This document shows positions 12,037 to 22,764 of a stretch of DNA of 64,000 bases, piece after piece. The DNA is taken from NCBI RefSeq assembly GCF_901000735.1, contig NC_081542.1:27419093-27483092 (forward strand), read 5' to 3'. A program made the position numbers and the translations under genes. A model generated the notes under the pieces. That model was not told the DNA's origin and searched no databases. It saw only the letters and a list, made by a program, of their open reading frames with translations. Position 1 is the stretch's first letter. Every line of letters starts with the position of its first letter. The DNA comes from Corylus avellana (taxonomy: Eukaryota > Streptophyta > Magnoliopsida > Fagales > Betulaceae).

Positions 12037-12762
12037 GTAAGTTTGATTATCCCTTGTTAAGTTTTTTTAATGCTTATTTCAGTCTTGCTTTAATATGTAA
12101 GTAGTTTTTTTTTTTTTTTTTTTTTTTTGTAATTTTATAGAACTTTACACTTTACTAATAGCAAGCATGCATGCATTTCGCTCATTCTTTTTTATACATG
12201 CATGTATAATCGTAACTGATGCTATTATATGAAACCCGTTAAAAACCTACAAGAGTCAATATGTTATGATAATAAAAACCTAAAAGCAAAAATGAGATTG
12301 TGACATCCGAGCGAGAGTATATAGGAACTGAACCCTAGCTCTTTAGAAATCCTTTCTAAGTAAGTCCCTTCCAAGAACTATTGAGATTTGGTCAACACAA
12401 TAGAACTCATACTCAAATTTTGCATGTTTGTGGGCGCAAGAAGTGATACTCTAAACAAATGAGCTTTTAGAATTTTACTTGAATCATGTTAAAGATTTTC
12501 CCAATCAAATTTTACAAAAAATTGGATTGTAATCGAACCAAGTCAATTACTCAATTAGTATACGATCAAACTCGACTTGACAAAATTAAATATGACTTTG
12601 AGTAGGGATAGAACCATGTATAGACCATGGCTACGTTTGGTTTTCAAATTTTCTTTTAATTTTTTTATTAAGTTATATATATATATATATCATTCTTTCA
12701 ACCATTTGTTTTTGCAAATTCAATGGACATACTATTGAATTTATGGGAATCATGTGAATTTG

Positions 12763-12849
12763 AATTTGTGTGGGACTCGCATATGATTCCATAAATTCAT
12801 TGGAATGTTCATTGAATTTATGGAATCATATGTGAGTCCCACACAAATT
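12763..12849. repeat. Near-perfect palindrome, arms about 36 bp
   Basis: Arms at 12763-12798 and 12814-12849 are reverse complements around the words TGTGGGACTCGCATATGATT and its partner, with a loop of about 15 bases. Weaker complementarity extends outward (TCTTTCAACCAT at about 12695 against ATGGTTGAAAGA at about 12880). This is probably the centre of a MITE spanning about 12650-12920. Confidence 0.7.
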
Positions 12850-12886
12850 TAATGATAGATTCACCAATTCACAATACGAAGATGGT

Positions 12887-13637
12887 TGAAAGATGGTTAA
12901 GAGAATAATTTTTATCCAGAAATGTGTGTGTGTGCACGCGTGTGTGTTAAGGCTTAAAAACTAGGCTTGCCCCTATCAAAAATAAGTTTGAGCTCTTATT
13001 CATACTTTGGCCTCTCTAGATAAGAAATCTTGGTTCCGTCTCTGAACTCGAGCTTGAGTCAAGTTCTAATTGTTTGAGTTCCACTTAAGTGAAATTAACC
13101 GAGTTCAAATTGATCAACTCAAATAAAATGAATCAAGCTTGAGCTTGAGCCATGTTTCAGTTTACATTAACAAACAAAGACCAGCGAGTGGGCCCTGTCT
13201 CTTGTCCCCTAGTCGCTGCTGCTGCTTGCAGGTTGTCTTGTAGTGTTTATGTAATTTTTTTTATTTTTTTTTGGTATTTCTGTTGTATTTTGTTTAGGGT
13301 TCTTGTCTCCCTGTACTTTTTTGGTTAGATCTAGTAGAGGAGACTTGAGATCCGTTCTTGGTGTTGGTCCCTATCTTCTTCGGTTCCTAATTCGGACTTA
13401 GACAGTATATTTACCACTCTAGCCTCTTTTAGCAGTGGATGCTACTGTTTCTCTGTCTCTTTTGTTTTTATAACCGTTCGTGCAGTCAGTTGAAAGATGT
13501 TTAAGAGAATGATTTTTATCGAAAAGTGTGTGTGTGCGCACGCGTGCGCCTGTGCGTTCGTGTGTGTGCGTGTGCACGTGTGTGTGTGTGTTAAGGCTTA
13601 AAAACTAGGCTTGCCCCTATCAAAAAAATAAGTTTGA
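12887..13637. repeat. Direct repeat pair with GT-rich cores (12887-12985 and 13489-13637)
   Basis: Both copies read GTTGAAAGATG(G/T)TTAAGAGAAT, then a GT/GC dinucleotide-rich tract, then TTAAGGCTTAAAAACTAGGC and TTGCCCCTATCAAAA. The second has a longer tract with CGCG steps. The 500 bp between them looks like a retrotransposed segment. A duplication or an insertion with long flanking repeats would explain it. Confidence 0.7.
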
Positions 13638-13906
13638 TATGTGTTCGCCTTAATATGTGTCAGGATTTAGATATGTTCGCCTTAATATGTGTCTCTTTTG
13701 GTTTTATAACCGCTTTGTGCGGCCATTTGAGAGGATCGGATCACTTGTTTGATCCATTTCCTACCTTTTGTATATATTTCTGCACTGTTTTATTTCATTT
13801 TAGGCGTGTTGTTGGGGAGCCCACCATTTTTTTGATTTTAGGATTTTCCATTCTTTCTTCATTTTGAATTAGGGGGGGAAGTAACCCTTTTTCCTTATTT
13901 AATTAG

Positions 13907-13939
<33 letters not shown>

Positions 13940-14159
13940 AAGAAAAAGAAAAAAAAAGGGTGGGTCAACCATCATAAAACGAGAAAGACGTGTTTTGCAG
14001 AAATAGAAACCTTTGGGAAAATGAGGAGGGGGTGGGGCTAAAAGAGAAAAAGCTTTTAGATCGTGTAGTCCTCAAATGGGAGAACATAGCAGATAATAGT
14101 GATAGAGAGACGGGGGGATGATTTTGCCGTTGAGGGGGTCAGGAGGAGCATGATGGCCT

Positions 14160-15346
14160 CACTACAAAAAATAAACTTCTATTTTCTGACGTGGCAAAAA
14201 TCATGACGTGACAAAAAATGTCACGTTAGAAAATATTTTTCTGACATATCAAAAATTATCATGTCAAAATTTTTTGACATGTTAAAATAGCATGTCAAAA
14301 AATTCTGATGTGCTTAGACGGGCGAAAATAGCACATCAAAAAATTTTAACGTGCGAAAATGGCACATCAGAATTTTCTGACGTGCTATTTTCACACGTCA
14401 GAAATTTCTGACAAGTTAAATATTGACATGTCACTAAAAAAATTGGCGGAATTTTAAACTTTTTCCCTCTTCTTATTTTCTCTCAACTTTTTTCCTCTTC
14501 ATTTATTTCCCCACACTCTCTCTCTCCTCTCTCAATCTCCCTTCTCTGCACGGCAGCTCCCTCTAGAGGAAGAAGAAAAGGAAAAAGTGTAGAGAAAAAA
14601 TTGAGAAGCAGCAGGTTGAAGAAAGTAGAAGAAGAATAAGAAAAAGAAATGAAGAAGAGAAGTAGAAGAAAAAAATAAAAAGGAGAAGAGAAGAAGAAGA
14701 AGAGAAGATAAGATTTGGGTTTTTGAAGATTTGTTGGGTTTGACGTTTAGGTTTTTGATTTTTTAGATTGATTTTTTGATTTGGGCTTTTGATTTTTTGA
14801 AGATTTTCTTGGTTTGGGTTTGGGTTTGGGTTTTTGAAAATAGAGAAAAGAAGAGAGAGAAAAAGAGAAAATGGAGAAAAGGGAGAGCTGGAGATAAGAA
14901 GAAAGAGAAAGGGAGAAAATTGAGAAAAGAAGAGAGGGAGTGGTGCAGAGAAATTCCAAAATAAAAAAATTTTAATTGAAAATCAATTTTAATTAATAAA
15001 TTATTTAATTGAAAAACAAAATTCCAGAAAAAATTTAAAAAAAGAATTTTTTTTTTTTAAAAAAAAATTTACTGACATGTCAATTTTGACACGTTAGTAA
15101 ATTTCTGACGTGTTACATTTTAAGACGTTAGAAAATTTTCACGTGCTAAACAGTAACATGTTAGAAAAAAAAAAATTTAACTAACTCCTATATATCTAAC
15201 ATTCAACACACGTCAGAAAAATTTTCTGACTTGTCAGATACCATGACACGTCTTAAAATTCTAGTAAAAAAAAAGAAAATTGTTATGACACATCAGAAAA
15301 TTCTAGTAAAGAAAAAATTGTATTTTTTTTTTTTTTTTTTGTAGTG
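14160..15346. mobile_element. CACTA-like non-autonomous element
   Basis: Starts CACTACAAAAAAT and ends TTTTTTGTAGTG. Both ends carry about 250 bp dense in TGACGTG / CACGTCA-type words, alternating in orientation, as in the sub-terminal repeats of CACTA transposons. The middle is an AT-rich and GA-rich stretch without transposase. It is flanked by GGCCT on both sides (14155-14159 and 15347-15351), a perfect 5-bp duplication where 3 bp is usual for CACTA. It lies in a CNGC intron. Confidence 0.75.
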
Positions 15347-15659
15347 GGCCTTAATTATGTAGGGCTTCGATATATGACAAATTTACGTGAAAAACCTTTT
15401 ATTGTAGAGAAAAAAAATTACCGGATACATCCTATTAATCCACTATAATAAAATAGATTTTACAACAGTCGAGTTTCTGCCTAAACTTGAGTTCAAAGCA
15501 CATTGAGAAATAATACAAAAATATCAATTTTCTTCAAAAAAAAAAAAAAAAAACAAAACAAAACAAAAATCTGCATATATGCAGATTTTTTTTTTTTTCG
15601 AATGAAAATTTATATCCGTAGAATTTACTCATCTTTAAGCGTCTTGTCGATCTTTTTAG

Positions 15660-15935
15660 ATACTTGGTGCCTTTTGGTACTTTTTCTCTATCAAAAGACA
15701 GCCTGCTGGCACATGGCCTGTGAAATTCACAGTGGATGCACCCTAAGTTGTTTTAAATGTGGTCACAATTTAGAAAATTACTCATTTTTAAATGATGCTT
15801 GCCTGTACGAACCCCAAACACAACGCTCGTTAATTTTGGAATATTCCTTGAAGCGCTTCAATTTGGTATTGTGTCATCCAGGAATATTCTATAAAAGATT
15901 ATGGACTGCTTTTGGTGGGGCCTCCGAAATTTGAG
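15660..15935 (+). pseudogene. CNGC exon remnant: S5 end and pore helix
   Basis: Acceptor TTTTAG before 15660 and donor at 15936. It begins in phase as ILGAFWYFFSIKR, then loses four bases and continues in another frame as ACWHMACEIHSGCTLSCFKC...HNLENYSFLNDACLYEP, the cysteine-rich extracellular segment of plant CNGCs. After another frameshift it reads NFGIFLEALQFGIV, then a TAA, then FWWGLRNL, the pore helix. The final AG plus the A that opens the next exon rebuilds the split codon before SLG. Confidence 0.8.
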
Positions 15936-16002
15936 GTTTGTATATGTATTGGACTCTTTGTGCTTCATAATAGTTTTAATCAGCATTTGTTATCAATAAG
16001 AG

Positions 16003-16168
16003 AAATGTTAGACCTATAATTTTTTATAATTATTTTACAACCTTGTTGATACATGTTAGCATATGATTGAAGAATGTTAAATTTTTTTAGTAACCGACAT
16101 TACTCCAATTACATGCTGACACATCATGAAGTTATTAAAATAAAATAAAATTTGTAAGCGTAGCATTT
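16003..16168. mobile_element. MITE, about 165 bp
   Basis: Its two halves are imperfect reverse complements. The left end AAATGTTAGACCTATAATTT pairs with the complement of the right end AAATTTGTAAGCGTAGCATT, and complementarity extends about 60 bases. There is no coding capacity. Confidence 0.6.
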
Positions 16169-16714
16169 GATCTTGTGAATAAACATGCAATGTTATTGTA
16201 AATTGAAACATTTAAGTAGTGAAAAGTGATTGGAAAGAGAAAAAAAAGGTCTTTTTATTGAATCTTTAAATACATAAGATGAGCATTCACTGTGAGTTCT
16301 TCAAATAAAAGTAAAATTTGAGGATATAAATTCATTTTATGAAATTTAGAGAGCCATTTTAAAAATGAATCAAATATCAAACTTCTTATACTTCTCTTTA
16401 ATTTACACTACAAAAAAAAAAAGAAAAAAAAAAGGATTTTTTGATGTGTTTACAATCATACATTTTTTGCTACGTCACTAATTACTGACGGGCCGGGTAA
16501 TTACAGCCATGTTAAGAAAAACTTTATTGACGTGTCATTTTGACACGTCAATAATTATTAACGTGCTATTATTTCACACGTCAAAAATTAATTAATTAAT
16601 AATATTAATTATTTGTCTTAAAAAAATATTAGATAACAAAATTTAATTGGTATATATATATATACCTGATTCAAAATTTAATACATATATTAATTGATTT
16701 TTTCTTCTTTCTCT

Positions 16715-17575
16715 CTATACATAATGATTATTTTGGATTTTTGTTTTAGGTTTGTTTCTGTCTTTGGTATTTTTTGTTCTGTTGTGCTTGTTTTCTCTCT
16801 CAGTGGGTACTGCTTTTGGGGGTTTTCACTCAAACTCTCCCCCTCCCTGTTTGTTTGTGTGTGCCACCGATCTCCTCCGCGCTCACTTTACTGCTCACCG
16901 CTGGCTGTCGGGTCTTTTCACGCGCCCCTCCCGCACCAAGCTTTTTGTGCCACCTTCCGCGGCGGCTTCCGGCCAGCTCGCGATCGGCCTCCTCTGGCTG
17001 CTGTGACCCGCTTTTAGTGTTTTTCGCATTTATTTTCCTATTTTGTATTTCCTTTGAGTTCCCCTGTATTTGGTTTTATTTGCTGTAATTTCTTTTCCTG
17101 CATTAGTTTTATTGTTCCCTTTATTTCCCTGTATGATTTTATTTATGCTTATAATAAGGCTTTCTCCTCCTGCTTTGTTGCGCTTGGTTGCTGCTCGATA
17201 TTACTAGTCCAAACCTTTTGGTTGTGGATGTGAAATTTATCCTGACTTTTGAGTCGAAGAGGATGAGTATTGGCTTGTGGGTTTTGCTCTCAAGGCCAAG
17301 GAATAAGTATCGGTTTGAGGGTTTTGCTCTCAAGCCCGAGGAATAAGCGTTACCTATACATTAGATGGTGTCTGTTTGTTACAGATCTGAGTTTTCAACC
17401 TGATATTTAGTCATAGGTTAGCAGATGCTGTATTTTGGTTGATTTGGTATGTTGTTGATGACTGTATCTTTAGCTTCGGCTATGATTTACTTCAGAGCTT
17501 TTTGCTCTGTTTGTAAAAGCTTTAGGCTCGCAACTTTTATCAATGAATGAGTATGATATGTTTTTTTTTAAAAAA
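16715..17575 (+). mobile_element. LINE-like non-autonomous element, copy 1
   Basis: The 3' portion (17366-17575) is nearly identical to 32711-32938 and clearly related to the minus-strand copy at 19692-20515. Shared words include GTATCTTTAGCTTCGGCTAT, AGGCTCGCAACTTTTATCAA and a T/A-rich tail. The 5' portion (about 16835-17010) is a GC-rich head with overlapping open frames in several phases that I do not regard as genes. A short TAATGA repeat lies at both ends. No RT domain is present, so it relied on another element's machinery. Confidence 0.6.
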
Positions 17576-18300
17576 AATAATGACAATGATAAATATGTAC
17601 ATATTTCTTGTGGTTTGTACTCTTTTAATTTATTTTGAAAAATTATTATGGCTATATCACGTTTTCAATATTGTAGGAGTATTATAAACTAAAAAATTAA
17701 AGTGTTTTTTAGTATTAACAATCTAGAATATTAATACATATATGTATTATCTTAGTCTTAAGTGTATAGTATTTTTTTTAAAAAAAGTGATCATATAATG
17801 TTTTCTCTTATTTTCAATATAAGTGTATAGTATTTTTTTTTTAAAAAGTGATCATATAATGTTTTCTCTTATTTTCAATATATTTTCATAAAATCTTCAT
17901 TTGCGGTTTTTTTTTTTTTTTTTTTTTTTTGTGTTTCCCTTAATAATATTACAATTATTATTATTATTATTTTTCAATATTTTTTTTAGAGAAAAGAATT
18001 ATTATTTTTAAATAATTTTTTAAATATTAGTGACGTTTTTACATATTGGCACGTCAAAATTTTTTTTGATGTGTCAATATTACCATGTCAATAATTTTTT
18101 GACGTTGTACTTTTTCCACGTCATTAACTTTTCTGACATGGTAAAAGTTCCACATCAATAAATTATTGACGTGGCAATATTGACACACCAATTATTATTA
18201 TTTTTTTTTGATATGCCACTTTTTGACACGTCAATAATTATTGACGTGTCAAACAGTGACACGTCAAAAAATCTCCGTTTTTGACACCCTAAAGTTTAAC

Positions 18301-18642
18301 GAGAAATGTTAGAATCTAATAAAATCCACATATTTTGCCTATCAAAATCGTAGGTGGCAAAGTGCACATGACCCAAGTTGATGTAAAATGAGAGAAATGC
18401 TATAGTACAATAAAAAGATCATTTTTTGCCCATAAAAGTCTTAGGTGGCAAGAAGCTATAGGCCCTATCCGTAGTTGCTATGGCCCCACCTACTAATGGG
18501 CCTATGGCCTCTTGCTACTTAAGACTTTTAATTTATAGGCAAAAAATGGGCACATGGCCCAAGTTGATGGCAAATAGCATTTTGCCACCTAGGATTTTGA
18601 TGGACAAAATGTTGGGGGTTTTATTAGATTCTAACATATCTC
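18301..18642. mobile_element. MITE with a second palindrome inside it
   Basis: The outer arms (18301-18364 and about 18579-18642) are about 64-bp inverted repeats beginning GAGAAATGTTAGAATCTAAT. Inside, a second pair (18419-18470 and 18499-18547) begins with related sequence (GAGAAATGCTATAGTACAAT at 18391, and TTAGGTGGCA in both). The two layers therefore look like the same family nested in itself, set in the sub-terminal region of a CACTA-like element. Confidence 0.7.
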
Positions 18643-19218
18643 AATTTTGACGCTTGATACAAGTCAATAATGACACTTCACTAAAGTTTAGTGACATGTC
18701 AGGCCACCTAACACGTTAAAAACACCCAGTCAAGAAAAAATCCATTAAAGAGAGTAAAAATATAAGCTAAAAAAATTATATAACTTTAGCATTTTAGCTA
18801 TTGGAATGTAGGGATCGGAGTATGTCTTACAAAAAGTTAAATGTAAAGTAGAGAAGGAAGCTCGTTAAATGGGTGTTCATATGAGTTTTGTTAGATTTTT
18901 TTAAAAAAAGCTAAATATAAAGAGCTCATTGTAGAAAAAAAAAAAAAAAAACTATAGCTAGTTACTAAACTGAATGATCTCAATAATTAACATTATAAGG
19001 TTCAGTACAAATGTAATCCTAAAGTTACTGAAATTTTTTTACAAAAAGCAAAAGAAACTAAATTTAAGAGTATTAGAAAACTGTAAAAAGGAAATAATAT
19101 AATTTTTGTTGTTTTTACAAAATGCCCTAAAAAATACAAAAGTCCTCAAATCGCTATGTAAACCCCCCAAAAAAATCCTGATATTACGAAAAAAAGAAGA
19201 AGAAAGAACTAGCCATCA

Positions 19219-19552
19219 CATGGTCCTATGTCAAACATTCAGGTGTTCTTGCATTTTTGTTGAACCTAGCAAAGAACATGACAATAAAACATGTTCTGCA
19301 TGCGTAGTGCTAGGTTTAAGTATTGTTGACTTTATACAGCCAGCAATGCCCCCCTTTTCCCACGAATATTTCAAGTACAACCCCCCATGGTCCTATGTCA
19401 AGCATTCGGGTGTTCTTGGATTTTTGTTGAACCAAGCAAAGAACATGACAATAAAACATTTTCTGCATGCGTAGTGCTAGGTTTAAGTATTGTTGACTTT
19501 ATACAGCCAGCAATGCCCCCCTTTTCCCACGAATATTTCAAGTACAACCCCC
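19219..19552. repeat. Tandem duplication, two units of 167 bp
   Basis: Units start CATGGTCCTATGTCAA at 19219 and 19386 and run to TTTCAAGTACAACCCCCC. They differ at only a few positions, so the duplication is recent. Short open frames across them are just the duplication and are not supported as genes. Confidence 0.9.
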
Positions 19553-19691
19553 CACCCACACCCACGAATAGGATCATTAATTAATTAATAGTATTCAAGT
19601 CAATATTGATATGTCTTTAAAAGTTTAGAGCAATAGATCTTCATTTGAAATAGAGAGGATTCTTGTCGTCTCCCGCACACACACATTAATT

Positions 19692-20515
19692 GTTTTTTTA
19701 AAAGGAAAAATCATTCCAATCTCATTAATAAAAAGAATCATGAGCATATAGCTCTTACATCACAAGAGCACAAAGCTCAAAGAATGCAAATCATAGCCGA
19801 AGTTACAAGGTTACAACATCACAGACACATACATAACATTCTATAATTTAAGACTTATCTATGATTTCAACTTCCACTAGCCTATAACTAATCTTCAAAT
19901 GAAATAACAGATCTGCTTTTGGCAGACACGATCCAATGCATAGGTAGCGCTTATTCCTGAGCCCTGGGCACATAAAATGTCCTTGCCAACACTCATTATC
20001 CTCGACTTGAAAGCCATGATACAATTCTCATCCACAACCAAAGGTCTGGACTAACAACAAATACCCCACATATCAATAAGAGAACAAGGCCTTATTACAA
20101 GCAAATAAAACAATAACAAAAACTACATGGAAAACCAAAACAGAATACAGGGAAGATTAAGACAAACAAAAACAAAACGAGGAAACAAAAAACAAAACCA
20201 ACAACCAAGAGTAGCACCGGAGGGGGAGTGGCGGCCAAGTTCGACAAAATCAAGATCAAGCTTGAGGCAAACCGGATCTGAACCCCACAAGGATACCAGA
20301 GCATGGGGAAAAGGCGATGCCCCAAAGGGGGGCTCAACAGCTGCTGGGACCGAAAGCAAGGCGCGGTGAGAACCCCTAAAGAGGTGGAGAACGGGGAAGG
20401 GGGAGGAGGAGAAGGAAGGGGGGAAAAAAGAAGGAGGGGAGGGGGGAGGAGGGAGAAAGCGAGCCCATCCCTCCTCCCCCAAGGAGAGGACCTGTGCGGC
20501 GCTCCCTAAGGAGCT
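19692..20515 (-). mobile_element. LINE-like non-autonomous element, copy 2
   Basis: On the minus strand it runs from a GC-rich head (20220-20515) to a 3' part sharing words such as GGTTGTGGATG, ACTTCGGCTATGATTTGC and AGAGCTATATGCTC with copy 1, and ends in a short A run at 19692. It is flanked by CACACACATTAATT (19678-19691) and CACACACATTGATT (20516-20529), a 14-bp target duplication with one mismatch, typical of target-primed reverse transcription. It lies about 50 bp before a CNGC splice acceptor. Confidence 0.7.
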
Positions 20516-20580
20516 CACACACATTGATTAATTAATTATGTTATTATTATCTCATACATTATAGTTCTCCAATTTTACAG

Positions 20581-20656
20581 ATCTCTTGGTCTAAACCTTC
20601 AAATGGGAAAACTGTTTTGCAGTTTCTATTTCGGTCATTGGTTTGCTACAATACAT
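20581..20656 (+). pseudogene. CNGC exon remnant: selectivity filter and S6, shrunken
   Basis: After the TTTTACAG acceptor (20580) the frame reads (R)SLGLNLQ, matching the family filter segment S-S-L-G-Q-N-L-Q. About five codons are then missing, and the frame shifts to WENCFAVSISVIGLLQYM, the start of S6. The rest of S6 (LFLYLIGN in relatives) is lost. The filter triplet reads G-L-N where plant CNGCs of this type have G-Q-N; CAA to CTA is a single-base change. Possible donor at 20656 (CAT|GTAGGT). Confidence 0.75.
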
Positions 20657-20866
20657 GTAGGTTGGTGCTCGACATCTTTTTTTATCCTTTTGTATTTTTA
20701 ATATTCATATAATTAGTTGTGTGATCAACATTAGATCAAATTCTTTCTGTATGCATAGAAGGACACTGGCACAAATATCACCCTTTACGTTTTGTATTTT
20801 TTCTCTCTTTCCCTCTCTATAGACTATAACTTGCTACATACAGTACTTGGTTCAAGTTTTTATTAA

Positions 20867-21104
20867 GGGTTAAATACTAAAAACTCCCATAGGGTTTGGA
20901 CACTTTATTATTTTTTTTTCCCTAGGTTTTGTTTTGTATCATAGGAGGTACCTGCAATTTTGATAAAAATCAAAATTGGTCATTCCATCCATTGACCGTT
21001 AATTGACTTAACGGAAGTTCATGTCACTAACACGTGGACCAATTAAAATTCGACACCTGGCATAAGTGGCCACGTCATTAGTGATGACGTGGCCACCTAA
21101 TTAA

Positions 21105-21137
<33 letters not shown>

Positions 21138-21644
21138 TTTAAAAAAGAAAAAAAAGGAAAAAAGAAGAAAAAAAATTGGGCCACCCCTTGGCCATTTGGG
21201 GGTGGCTAGCATCTGGCCGGATGGGGGTGGCTGAACTACCCGAAATACCCATTGGGGTTGGCCAAGCCACCATGGGGGACAAAACCACCCCCAGTGGGTA
21301 CTGGGGTGGACAGGCGACTCCCATGGCCAAAGGGGGTGGCCGAGCCACCCCCAAACCAACTTTTTTTTTTTTGTTTTGAAAAAATATATATTTTTTTTAA
21401 AATAAAAAATTTAATTAGGTGACCACGTCATTATTGAGGATGTGGCCACTGATGCCAGGTGTCGAATTTTAATTGGTCCACGTGTCAGTGACGTGAACTT
21501 CCGTTAAGTCAACTAGCGGTCAATGGGTGGAAGAACCAATTTGGTCTTTATCAAAACCACAAGTACCTCCCGTAATACAAATCAAAACCTAAAGAAAAAA
21601 AAAATAAAGTGTCCAAACCCTAGGGGGTTTTTAGTATTTAACCA
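20867..21644. mobile_element. Mutator-like MITE with long terminal inverted repeats, 778 bp
   Basis: Terminal arms of about 230-250 bp start GGGTTAAATACTAAAAACTC on the left and mirror it on the right. Perfect 9-bp target duplications TTTTATTAA flank it (20858-20866 and 21645-21653), the Mutator signature. The centre (21176-21360) is a GC-rich GGGGTGGC/GCCACCCC block within AT-rich surroundings. No transposase is present. It lies in the intron between the S6 and C-linker remnants of the CNGC. Confidence 0.85.
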
Positions 21645-21785
21645 TTTTATTAAATATATTGCACCAAGATCAATTATTGTTTTAAGGAAGACACTGTTTC
21701 TTCGTTGGTTAGTTGTGCAAGGCACAAACAACCAAAAAATTATTCGGCCTTCTCGATCTATTAATGGGAAAAGGCATTAAAAGCC

Positions 21786-21823
<38 letters not shown>

Positions 21824-22129
21824 TATTTATTTTTTTTATGGACCATGTAATTTGTGTTATTTCTATTTTCCAAAGGTTAATTAATATTTAATAAGATTTG
21901 AAATTTTTCTACATAGTCTAATTTTTGTGTAGAAGTCTTGTAGATTCAAAAATTCCTGAAATTCAAAAACAGATTTATTAATTGCTAATTTTAATACTTA
22001 TTTTTTTTAGATTACAATATTAATTATGAGAAGGTAAACTGTATATTTTAGTATCAAAATATAATTATAAATGATTAAATTCATCATTTTTCTGTAATTT
22101 GATAAACTGAACATGTGTTTTGTAATAAG

Positions 22130-22368
22130 CATACGTGGAGGTGGCAAATGACGATTTGATACAGAATATGAAACGTAAGGAACTAGAGATAAAGTTTTGG
22201 ATGTCGAGAAACCGGTTCCCTGATGATATAAAAGAGCGGATCATGTCCTTTATACGGTACAGACTGGAAGGAAAGATAAGTTTTGATGTGGAGAAACCGT
22301 GCCTTCATCTTCCCATAGAAATTACAAAGGAGATTAAGCACCATCTTTGCTTACCCATTCTAGAAAAA
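22130..22368 (+). pseudogene. CNGC exon remnant: C-linker
   Basis: Open in one frame: YVEVANDDLIQNMKRKELEI, then FWMSRNRFPDDIKERI and ITKEIKHHLCLPILEK. This matches the C-linker, where relatives have RRDAEQWMSHR..LP..LRERIRRY and LRRDIKRHLCL. Donor AAA|GTGAGT at 22369. The acceptor is either AAG at 22127-22129 or GAG at 22138-22140. No stop occurs in this exon, although its sequence is more divergent than usual for the domain. Confidence 0.8.
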
Positions 22369-22764
22369 GTGAGTCTCTTTTTTATTTATTTATTTATTTT
22401 TAAGCTTTTGCACAAAGTAAAAAAAACAGTTCAATTGGAAACTATAATTATTTCTCTTCGGAAGAATGTAAGAAAATAAAATAAAAAAGTTGAAAATATG
22501 AAAAAAAATAGTATAAAAATTGATAGGCAGTACTATGATATATATTTTTAAATGAATTGAATTGATATTTAAGGTGCAGTTGTTCATCATCCAAGAACCC
22601 CATTTTAGCATTCATGTTGAAGTCCATATTGGCATTCTTTACTTTGAAGAAAGTAAACAAATGTCGATTATTGAAGTGGCCTTGGTCAGTGCAAGTTGTT
22701 TTAGTTCTTCACGTTAAATATCCACACACCCTCGTATAATCTTTTCCCATTGTTTGCAATCTAG

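Larger units (their letters stand above)
16406..18750. mobile_element. CACTA-like element, second copy, interrupted
   Basis: Begins CACTACAAAAAA at 16406 and carries TGACGTG/CACGTCA-type sub-terminal words at 16440-16590 and again at 18028-18275 and 18645-18720. It is interrupted by a LINE-like copy (about 16715-17575) and by a MITE (18301-18642). The expected terminal GTAGTG is not visible, so the right end is diverged or lost, and the limit given is approximate. Confidence 0.55.

Noticed and set aside
16694..17088. Three overlapping open frames of 84-107 codons in the GC-rich head of the LINE-like copy
   Set aside because: They lie in different phases of the same GC-rich, stop-poor stretch, have no recognisable domain, and sit in a repeat with a non-coding 3' part.
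22390..22660. Two minus-strand open frames
   Set aside because: AT-rich intron between two CNGC exon remnants. The predicted peptides are Phe/Tyr/Ile-rich low complexity.
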